DNA of 64,000 nucleotides, taken from contig NC_053392.1 in the NCBI RefSeq assembly GCF_905171765.1, positions 395,340,119-395,404,118 on the forward strand. The letters run 5' to 3'. Positions 55,626 to 64,000 of the stretch are shown here, one piece after another (position 1 is the first letter of the stretch; every line of letters begins with the position of its first letter). This DNA is from Bufo bufo. Taxonomy: Eukaryota; Chordata; Amphibia; Anura; Bufonidae. The position numbers and the translations under genes were made by a program. The notes under the pieces were generated by a model that had not been told where the DNA came from, searched no databases, and saw only the letters and a list, made by a program, of their open reading frames with translations.

Positions 55626-56115
55626 GTCAAGAAGCGCATTTCTTTGTAAACAGTGGGTGCAATGACAGGGAGTGGCGATTGCGCCGCTCCCCATCATTGT
55701 ACCCCTTAGATGCCGCGTTCATACATGATCGCGGCATCTGATATAAATAACAGAGTGTAAAATAGAAAAATAAAAAAATAATACTTATCTGATCCATTTG
55801 CTCACGACAGGCTTGACTCCACCATCTTGCTTGAAGATCTGGCGCGAAATCTCACGTGGCTCGAGATGACTTTATCACGCCTGCCGGTGTGGTGACGTCA
55901 TACGTCACTACGTACAGAATTTCATGCAAGATCTTCAAGTAAGATAGAGGCGGCCGGCCTGTCGCGAGCAAATGGATCAGGTAAGTATGATTTTTATATT
56001 TTTTTACACTATTTTAGGTTAAATCGATTTGCCACAATGGAACACAACGAAATTCGGCTTTGCGGCAGACGGAATTTATCATGAAATTCGGATCAAAGTG
56101 ATTTGCTCAACACTA
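55626..56115. mobile_element. hAT-like MITE, probable TAGNGATGAGCGAA family member
   Basis: Right end GATTTGCTCAACACTA. Possible duplication ATTACTTT (55618-55625) and ATTACTGT (56116-56123), seven of eight. The interior hairpin CTTATCTGATCCATTTGCTC pairs with GAGCAAATGGATCAGGTAAG. The left terminus is diverged. Confidence 0.55.
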
Positions 56116-56123
56116 ATTACTGT

Positions 56124-56764
56124 CCTCATAATGCCACTACAGCCTTCTGAACACCAAACATGACAATTGACAGAAAATCACTCGGCATTGTGTCATTCCC
56201 CTATTATTCCTCCTGAAAATGTATGAATATATTTACAAGTGTATAGTGCCACTCCCTTGCTCTAAGCAGTATATCTACACAGTTTGAAATGGTCAGCACT
56301 GATTGGACAGTGTCAGAGTGTGAAGCGACATGCACTTTGCCAACATCTAATTATCAATTTATTTGTTCATTTCCAAGAAGATTAGCAGAGGAAATACACA
56401 AAACCAAGTTCTAAGAAACAATGGCCCAGATTTACTAATGTGTCTGTGACTAGAAGTGACACAGATTGGTGCCTTCTGGCTCAACTAGAGAGTTAACACT
56501 TCTTTCCAGACTTGCTCAGAAAGGGAGTGAAGCTTAGTGACAAGGGGTGGAGCTATATTAGGAAAGGGTATGGCCTAAAACTTCTGGTGTCAAAGGAAGC
56601 TAACCAATGGTTATTATAAAGTTGGATAACAATGTCTGTCTCTGCAGCAGATTTATCATCCAGCCTGAGCCTCCATGATAAATTTGGTGCACGTTTAGAC
56701 AGCTTGTTTAAGCTTACACTATCTATAGAATTAGTAAATTGTTATTTTAAAGGGACCGCAAGTC
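56124..56764. other. No gene seen; MITE-like remnants
   Basis: 56160-56345 resembles the interior of the TTAA foldback at 7906 (CAGCACTGATTGGACAGTG). 56425-56600 is a diverged dispersed repeat. No coding domain. Confidence 0.4.
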
Positions 56765-58000
56765 TTTTGTATGAGGGGTGTTCAATAAGTTATCTACCCC
56801 ATCATGTTCTGTCAGTATTAGACAGCCGAGCTTGTCTGTGTAGATTAGACTGTGTATTAGGTCTTGACTCTGAAATTGGGGTGAATAACCTGTCTTGTTA
56901 TACTGATTGTGGGGTGGCAACCTTGTTTATTACATAAGCAATTCCATTAGGCCTTGATTTTCAAATTGGGGTGACTAACCTGTCTACTTTTACTGTAAGT
57001 GGGGTGTCCACATTGACATTGACTAATTTCTTTTTACATATGCAGTTAGTGTTACAGAACAGGATGTCCAAAAGACAGTTGCCAGGGCCCTCTAAAGGAA
57101 TGGGCATTGGCAAAAATGTTGCTGTAGTCGGCAGAAGAAGCAGCAGAAGAAGGGGGTGGTAGCAGCAACAGGCAAGAGCTGCCACTGTCATCCAGTAGCC
57201 ATGTTATTCTTTTGGTTTAGCTAGTGGATAGCTAGGACTGTTGGTGGTCTGCACGATGATGTGCATGGCCATATATGTGACTTGCCTGTCATTCAGACAC
57301 GCAGTAACTATTTCGCTACCACAACGGACTAGCTATGCGTGTTGCTGCACTGCACAGTGATGCACACCGAGATCTATTCTCCCTGCTGGCCAGGATATAG
57401 CTGATTTAATTAGCTTCATGACAAATTAATTCAGAATGAAGAAAATTTCTTGAAAAAATACGATGAAGCATCGGACTCGAATTTTTGAAAACTTTGCTCA
57501 TCTCTAATCATGACAACAGTTTTTTGGGATACAGAAGGTGTTTTATTACTAGAATTCATGCCACACAAGACAACAATTACTGGATACACCTATGCTTCAA
57601 CAATGAAGGCATTCTGTGAGGCATTTAAAGAGAAACGCTGTGAAAAGTTGTCGGAAGGTGTTTCGCTGCTTCTCGACAATGAGCCAGCTCACAAGTCTCG
57701 CAAATCACAAGCTGCTATCTAGGAATGTGGCTTCATGGAGCTAAACCATCCACCCTACAGTCCAGACCTAGCTCCCAGTGATTACTTTATCTTTCAGAAC
57801 CTGAAGAAATTTCTTCAATGGTAATGATTTCCTGATGATAATGCAGTCAAACAGGCGGTAACAGGGTTCCTACAACGGCATGAAATCTCCTTCTATTCTG
57901 AGGTCATCCAATCACTGGAGGCAAAGTGGAATATTAGCAAGTTCAATTTTCTCAGAAAATGTTTGTTTTCATTATCAGGTTGATAACTCATGTAACATGC
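56765..58000. mobile_element. Fossil mariner-type transposon, interrupted
   Basis: GGGGTGTTCAATAAGTTATC at 56776 resembles a mariner terminus, and GTTGATAACTCATGTAACATG at 57978 is a weak inverted partner. Transposase sequence lies at 57508-57950. Roughly 56980-57507 is foreign DNA ending in GCTCATCTCTA, the right end of the GATGAGC family. Confidence 0.45.
57508..57950 (+). pseudogene. Mariner transposase C-terminal remnant
   Basis: The frame from 57510 reads TTVFWDTEGVLLLEFMPHKTTITG, then SLLLDNEPAHKS and, past an in-frame stop at about 57720, NHPPYSPDLAPSDYFIF. DNxPAH and YSPDLAPSDYFLF are the second and third catalytic boxes of mariner (DD34D) transposases; both aspartates are visible. 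The N-terminal half with the first aspartate is absent. The stop and truncation make it dead. Confidence 0.8.
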
Positions 58001-58138
58001 ATTTTGGGAGTGTTGGCAGGTCCTCTTTTATGGAGAACCAACATACTGTGCACATCATTTACAGAATATACTCATCTGATTCATCTCTGTTTGTGCCCAG
58101 GCCATGCTCTTCCTTATATGAACACAAACTATGGCAGA

Positions 58139-58290
58139 AACTTTTCTAATGTGGGAGGACTCTCAAGTACCTAGAGGGAATTCTCACAGGACAATAGTGT
58201 GTACAAGCTATACTTAGATTTGGATCTGATTTGGATTCACAGTTCCAGAACCCTAAGGCACTAATGTTAACCACTAAGCCACCTTGCTGC
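58139..58290 (-). mobile_element. V-SINE-like fragment
   Basis: ATGTGGGAGGACTCTCAAGT and GTACCTAGAGGGAATTCTCAC match the SINE body, and GGCACTAATGTTAACCACTAAGCCACC is the reverse of a GTGGCTTAGTGGTTAACA tRNA-like A-box region. It is diverged. Confidence 0.6.
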
Positions 58291-58399
58291 TTGATCATAA
58301 GATTAATGATGCCTAGGAATGTGGCTTCCAGGGAAATTCCAGATGTTTCATGTGCAGGAGTATTTTACAGTTAGTTCTCATTAAGTGAGTGCTTCCTAA

Positions 58400-58735
58400 A
58401 TTTAATCATTGACTGTTCTCAGTCCAGACCTCTCCTGGGGTGCACTAGGAAGCCCTCTGGCAAAATAAGCGGTCTGTCATTCTGTGACAAGAAGGGCATA
58501 ATAATAATAATAATAGTTTGTATCGTCATCATAATAGAAGTGAATAGGGACGCCATACTTATAATTATACTGCTCACCACTGCAATTGCTGTGACGAGCA
58601 GGTAAACAGAGAAGAGAAGGCAGCGCTCGTATGAGCTCTGCCTTCTCTTCATACAACAGATCGCAGGGGTGCCAGGAGTCTGACCGTCACTGATCTGATA
58701 TTAATGACCTATCCTGAGCATAGGTCATCAATAGT
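58400..58735. mobile_element. MITE fragment (GACCTATCCTGAGCATAGGTCATC)
   Basis: The right side carries ATATTAATGACCTATCCTGAG, with a palindromic GACCTATCC...ATAGGTC at 58707-58729. The same phrase appears near 14895-14910 and in the 4.6-kb family. A GCAGCGCTC/GAGCTCTGC hairpin lies at 58618-58640. Confidence 0.5.
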
Positions 58736-59035
58736 TAAAAGCAGACAGCCTCTTTTACTTAGAAGTATTTTTATTTATAACATATCAACTGTTTGTGCTC
58801 TTCCCTCCCATAACAGTTCCAGCCATATATTGTTCCCTTCCCATTGCAGACATCCCAACCTGCAAAAACTCATTTCAGGGAGGTGCACTTCTCATTTCAG
58901 GGAGGTTTTCTTTTTTTTTCTTTCACAAACTTTTTATTACATTTTCCAAACATATGCAGTATCTGCACACTTTGCTCTATGGTGTGGAGGACTGGGCTCA
59001 TTACCCTGCCCCAAATTATATATTTATGTATATGA
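58736..59035. other. Unassigned; contains one outlying minisatellite-like unit
   Basis: At 58801-58845 CTTCCCTCCCATAACAGTTCC and CAGCCATATATTGTTCCC resemble one 33-bp unit of the array that starts about 1 kb downstream. Nothing else recognised. Confidence 0.45.
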
Positions 59036-59039
59036 TTAA

Positions 59040-59370
59040 AGGGATTCTGTCACCACCTATAAGCCCTGTGAGCTAAACATATGCTCATGTCCAGGGTAGC
59101 ATTCTGATTTCTAAGGTGGCCTTATAAAAGCTATTTGTGGCTTTATTCTGCAGAAAAACAGGTTTTACTAACCTGTCAATCATTGAATTAAGGTGCCCAA
59201 GCAGGGGAGGTCTGTGGATGCATAGTGCCCGGCCGCACGCATCACCGTTCGTGCCCAGCGCCGCCTTCTACTCCTCAGTGCCGCCTCTCCCTCCCTCCCC
59301 CTCCTCCCGCTTTGAGATCCCGCGGGATTCACTTGCTGACTCGCTGAGTCGGCTCTTGGTCTGAGTCAGG
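59040..59370. mobile_element. TTAA-flanked MITE, left part
   Basis: AGGGATTCTGTCACCACC follows TTAA (59036-59039) and resembles the AGAGGACCTGTCACC end at 7906. The GC-rich body (59220-59340) contains CCCGCGGGA and GACTCGCTGAGTC palindromes. No right end found. Confidence 0.5.
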
Positions 59371-59790
59371 AAGTTTATTCTTGAAAACCATGTGTGTAAT
59401 TATCTACCCCACTGTAGGGAAAAAAAACAAGCATCCAGGGGGTGTGAATTTAGGGGGTGTGAATTTAACACTGGGGTAAATAATATAATTAAAATGGAGG
59501 GTTAAATGTGTAAATGTATTTAAAAAAATACATCTCTCTCAATAGTTATATAGCTACTGAATGAGACAGAAGAAGGGATGCCTTTAACATATATATCTCC
59601 TTGAGAAGCCAATTTGACCCTAAAGGGTTAATTCAACCTGTAATCTAAACTCTGTGTCATGTCACTTCTCTTATCTCTCTGCTCTGCTATCAGTAAACCT
59701 TTCCGGGATATATTGTTTCACATGCGGGCGTCAGGGAGCCGCTATCTAATAGCGGGAGACTCCCTGAACGTCCGGGAGACTTGAGATCTC
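59371..59790. other. No gene seen
   Basis: Contains a direct repeat of GGGGGTGTGAATTTA at 59437 and 59453. Otherwise unassigned. Confidence 0.5.
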
Positions 59791-62662
59791 TGCCATTGCA
59801 GTGCCAGCAGCATACTGATCCCTCCCCATAACATTGCCAGCAACATACAGAACTGTTCCCTCCCCATAACAGTATCAGCCACATACAGCTCCCTCTTCAT
59901 AACACTGCCATCCACATACTGCTCCCTCCTCATAACACTGCCATCCACATACTGCTCCCTCCTCATAACACTGCCATCCACATACTGCTCCCTCCCCATA
60001 ACACTGCCATTCATATACTACTCCCTCCCCATAACACTGCCACCCACATACAGCTCCCTCCTCATAACACTGCCATCCACATACTGCTCCACCCCCATAA
60101 CACTGCCATCCACATACTGCTCCCTCCCCATAACACTGCCATCCACATTCTGCTCCCTCCCCATAACACTGCCATCCACATACTGCTCCCTCCCTATAAC
60201 ACTGCCATCCACATACTGCTCCCTCCCCATAACTGCCATCCACATACTGCTCCCTCCCCATAACATTGCCAGCCACATACTGCTCCCTCCCCATAACATT
60301 GCCAGCCACATACTGCTCCCTCCTCATAACACTGCCATCCACATACTGTTCCCTCCCCATAACTGCCATCCACATACTGCTCCCTCCCCATAACATTGCC
60401 AGCCACATACTGCTCCGTCCCTATAACACTGTCATCCACATACTGCTCCCTCCCCATAACTGCCATCCACATTCTGCTCCCTCCCCATAACATTGTCAGC
60501 CACATACTGCTTCCTTTTCATAACACTGCCATCCACATACTGCTCCCTCTTCATAACACTGCCATCCACATACTGCTCCCTCCCCATAACACTGCCATCC
60601 ACATACTGCTCCCTCCCCATAAAATTGCCAGCCACATACTGCTCCCTTTCCTATAACACTGCAATCCACATACTGCTCCCTCCCCATAAGTGCAATCCAC
60701 ATACTGCTCCCCCCCATAACACTGCCATCCACATACTGCTCCCTCCCCATAACATTGCCAGACACATACTGCTCCCTCCCTATAACACTGCCATCCACAT
60801 ACTGCTCCCTCCCCATAACACTGCCATCCACATTCTGCTCCCTCCCCATAACACTGCCATCCACATACTACTCCCTCCCCATAACACTGCCATCCACATA
60901 CTGCTCCCTCCCCATAACATTGCCAGCCACATACTGCTCCCTCCCCATAACATTGCCAGCCACATACTGCTCCCTCCCTATAACACTGCCATCCACATAC
61001 TGCTCCCTCCCTATAACTGCCATCCACATACTGCTCCCTCCCCATAACACTGCCATCCACATACTGCTCCCTCCCCATAACATTGCCATCCACATTCTGC
61101 TCCCTCCCCATAACACTGCCATCAACATTATGCTCCCTCCCCATGACACTGCCATCCACATACTGCTCCCTCCCCATAACATTGCCAGCCACATACTGCT
61201 CCCTCCCTATAACACTGCCATTCATATACTACTCCCTCCCCATAACACTGCCACCCACATACTGCTCCCTCCTCATAACACTGCCATCCAAATACTGCTC
61301 CCTCCCCATAACACTGCCATTAATATACTACTCCCTCCCCATAACACTGCCACCCACATACTGCTCCCTCCTCATAACACTGCCATCCACATACTGCTCC
61401 ATCCCCATAACACTGCCATCCACATACTGCTCCCTCCCCATAACACTGCCATCCACATTCTGCTCCCTTCCCATAACACTGCCATCCACATACTGCTCCC
61501 TCCCTATAACACTGCCATCCACATACTGCTCCCTCCCCATAACTGCCATCCACATACTGCTCCCTACCCAAACCATTGCCAGCCACATACTGCTCCCTCC
61601 CCATAACATTGCCAGCCACATACTGCTCCCTCCTCATAACACTGCCATCCACATACTGTTCCCTCCCCATAACTGCCATCCACATACTGCTCCCTCCCCA
61701 TAACATTGCCAGCCACATACTGCTCCGTCCCTATAACACTGCCATCCACATACTGCTCCATCCCCATAACTGCCATCCCCATTCTGCTCCCTCCCCATAA
61801 CATTGTCAGCCACATACTGATTTCTTTTCATAACACTGCCATCCACATACTGCTCCCTCTTCATAACACTGCCATCCACATACTGCTCCCTCCCCATAAC
61901 ACTGCCATCCACATACTGCTCCCTCCCTATAACACTGCCATTCATATACTGCTCCCTCCCCATAAAATTGCCATCCACATACTGCTCCCTTTCCTATAAC
62001 ACTGCCATCCACATACTGCTCCCTCCCCATAACTGCAATCCACATACTGCTCCCCCCCATAACACTGCCATCCACATACTGCTCCCTCCCCATAACATTG
62101 CCAGACACATACTGCTCCCTCCCTATAACACTGCCATCCACATACTGCTCCCTCCCCATAACACTGCCATCCACATTCTGCTCCCTCCCCATAACACTGC
62201 CATCCACATACTACTCCCTCCCCATAACACTGCCAGCCACATACTGCTCCCTCCCTATAACACTGCCATCCACATACTGCTCCCTCCCTATAACTGCCAT
62301 CCACATACTGCTCCCTCCCCATAATACTGCCATCCACATACTGCTCCCTCCCCATAACATTGCCATCCACATTCTGCTCCCTCCCCATAACACTGCCATC
62401 CACATTCTGCTCCCTCCCCATGACACTGCCATCCACATACTGCTCCCTCCCCATAACACTGCCATCCACATTCTGCTCCCTCCCCATAACATTGCCATCC
62501 ACATTCTGCTCCCTCCCCATAACATTGCCATCCACATTCTACTCCCTCCCCATAACACTGCCATCCACATTCTGCTCCCTCCCCATGACACTGCCATCCA
62601 CATACTGCTCCCTCCCCATAACATTTCCAGCCACATACTGCTCCTTCCCTATAACAGTACCA
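59791..62662. repeat. 33-bp minisatellite, about 2.9 kb, with higher-order structure
   Basis: About 87 units of the type ATAACACTGCCATCCACATA plus CTGCTCCCTCCCC. Most are 33 bp. A recurring 30-bp variant lacks one CAC, and rarer 31- and 32-bp forms occur. Other variants read ACATTGCCAG, GCCACATACTG or CTCCTTCAT. Blocks starting at 60009 and 61319 show the same order of variant units, with an offset of 1310 bp (for example the TGCTCCGTCC unit at 60411 and 61721). The offset becomes 1343 bp after one extra unit. Because 33 and 30 are multiples of three, long open frames appear on both strands; these are artefacts. Confidence 0.97.
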
Positions 62663-63453
62663 ACTGGATTTATCAGCATATGGCTCACAGGCATGAGGCT
62701 GCGCACCCCTGATGTACAGCCTGAACCACTCTTTGACACTAATATGGTACAGTATACGGACAGGAGACAAGCCATTTGAAGTGCAGAGGAGACTCATAAC
62801 AGTCTTTTTTAACCTTTATGAAACTGCCATTGAAACAGTATTTCAGTCAACTGGGTATTTTAACTAAAAACCATTGTTGCAAGTATTCTGCTTTGATTTT
62901 ATGTCACCCATTTACCGATATGACCGTGCCCGTGAAGGGGAAAAATGCAACAAAATGTGTTCATGGAAAGAAGTCTTAGAATTTGTACTTAGAATGTACT
63001 TTTATGTTCTGTAGGTTCTTTTTCGTCAGCCTGATTCCCAATTCCAGAACTTTTTCCCCAAATTCCCTGTGTGCATTCTGAAATGTCATTATATCTAAGA
63101 GCTGGGAATGCCTGTCTCTTCAAATGTGAAGGAGATAGCAGACGTGCTCCTGAGACTACATTTAGCATTACAGAGCAAAGCTACCTCTTGAAAGGTTATA
63201 GAACAAGTGCTTTTAACAATGCCATTGCTAATATATTGAAATTCTTGGAGTGTTTGTTTTTGCCCAGATGAATTATTGGACGGTGTCTATATTTGTTTGT
63301 GACAACTATGATGTAGCGACGCACAGATTTTAATTGCACACATCACAACACAGGTCGCATTGTCTTCTGATTGATGGTTTTACGCAAGCTAACTCGTATT
63401 GTTATTTATGTTGTGCTGCCATATTCTACATCTCTTCATACACAATTCAATCA
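62663..63453. other. No gene seen; V-SINE tail fragment at about 63390-63445
   Basis: GTTATTTATGTTGTGCTGCC and CATATTCTACATCTC resemble the 3' part of the SINE at 2842-2900. The remainder is unassigned. Confidence 0.5.
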
Positions 63454-63457
63454 TTAA

Positions 63458-63960
63458 CCTTTTAAGGACCAGGCCTGTTTTACATCAAGATTTTCTTTCT
63501 TCATTTCTTCTTCATTACTTTCTATGAGCCCTCCATGAACTTTTCTCATTTTTCTGTGGTAGTGGTATGAGGGCTTGTTTCTTGCTAAATAAGTTATATT
63601 TTTCAATACCACCATATTGGGATGCATACTGTATAATTTATTAACTTTTTTCACCTTTTCTGGGGGAAGGAAAAAACAGCAATTCCACCATTTCTTTATT
63701 TTTACATTCTGTGCTATTTACTGGGCTGCATAAATAATGTGTTGCTTTCATTCTGCAAATCGATATGATTACATCAAAACCAACTGTTATATGTTTTACT
63801 ACTTTTTTAACACTTTTTTTTCACAAAAATGCATATTAGTGGGCAAAGTATTTTTTTCTTATGGTTTTTAAACATTTTATTACATTTTTAATTATTTTTA
63901 TTTAAGTCCTCTGGAGTACTTCAACCCTATGGGGCTTGATCACTAGTGTAATATACTGCA
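63458..63960. mobile_element. TTAA-target transposon, copy 3, diverged left end
   Basis: TTAA at 63454-63457 is followed by CCTTTTAAGGACCAGGCC, matching the start of copy 1 (CCCCTTAAGGACC, then GGACCAGGCC). The downstream sequence is AT-rich and diverged, and the right end is not in the window. Confidence 0.55.
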
Positions 63961-63963
63961 ATA

Positions 63964-64000
63964 CACTGCGTGCAGAATTATTAGGCAAATGAGTATTTTG
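63964..64000. mobile_element. Left end of a Tc1-type element, cut by window edge
   Basis: TA (63962-63963), then CACTGCGTGCAGAATTATTAGGCAAATG. This is the style of terminus seen in the other Tc1 copies here (TA plus CACT or CAGT, then an AATTATT phrase). The rest lies outside the window. Confidence 0.6.

Noticed and set aside
59791..62662. Direct repeats that might suggest a CRISPR array
   Set aside because: Units are contiguous with no unique spacers, no cas genes are present, and the genome is clearly eukaryotic.
59875..62797. Many overlapping open frames of 80-280 residues on both strands, built of 11-residue repeats
   Set aside because: They are produced by a 33-bp minisatellite whose unit length is a multiple of three. 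All frames are equally open, codon content is that of the repeat, and no start context or domain exists.

Overview
The window reads as intergenic or intronic DNA from a vertebrate, most likely an anuran amphibian. The evidence is the repeat content: CR1-type LINEs ending in ATTCTATG/TTCTATG, tRNA-derived V-SINE-like elements, several Tc1-type transposons, TTAA-flanked and 8-bp-TSD (hAT-type) miniature elements, GATA tetranucleotide arrays and an endonuclease-bearing Penelope-like element (PLE). The species assignment is inference. I found no host protein-coding exon, rRNA gene or functional tRNA gene. Nearly every long open frame is a transposon remnant or lies in a tandem repeat.

Layout. 0-9 kb: miniature elements, including an hAT element nested in another MITE, a V-SINE, and two TTAA-flanked elements that share one TTAA. 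9-14 kb: a decayed LINE between two GATA arrays, a foldback MITE and two Penelope-type terminal fragments. 14-21 kb: MITEs, a dead LINE reverse-transcriptase piece, then a large GATA array holding an internally deleted Tc1 copy and a 5'-truncated CR1 copy with a 574-residue open frame. 21-29 kb: a nearly complete Tc1 copy with a frameshifted transposase, MITEs, a Tc1 fossil and unassigned DNA. 29-34 kb: a swollen TTAA-element copy with an internal ~397-bp tandem duplication, hosting a Harbinger-like MITE and a 1.4-kb foldback with 534-bp near-identical arms and a 15-bp target duplication. 36-45 kb: a second small foldback, a third Tc1 copy, Harbinger-like and hAT MITEs, and an ~86-bp tandem repeat broken up by insertions, one of which carries a 31-bp minisatellite. 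45-49 kb: a hAT/BED fossil and an old LINE tail split by two later insertions. 49.5-55.5 kb: a 6-kb PLE on the minus strand, with reverse-transcriptase and GIY-YIG domains, a 152-bp direct repeat and a 1.3-kb inverted copy of its own 3' end. 56-59 kb: mariner and other fossils. 59.8-62.7 kb: a 33-bp minisatellite with a ~1.31-kb higher-order repeat. The window ends in another TTAA-element edge and the first bases of another Tc1-type element.

No host genes work together here. The elements interact through nesting, and a series of Penelope-type ends carry hammerhead-ribozyme-like cores (CTGANGA, short stem, GAAA). The most interesting material is the PLE, its ribozyme-like termini and the two foldback insertions that look like nonautonomous relatives.
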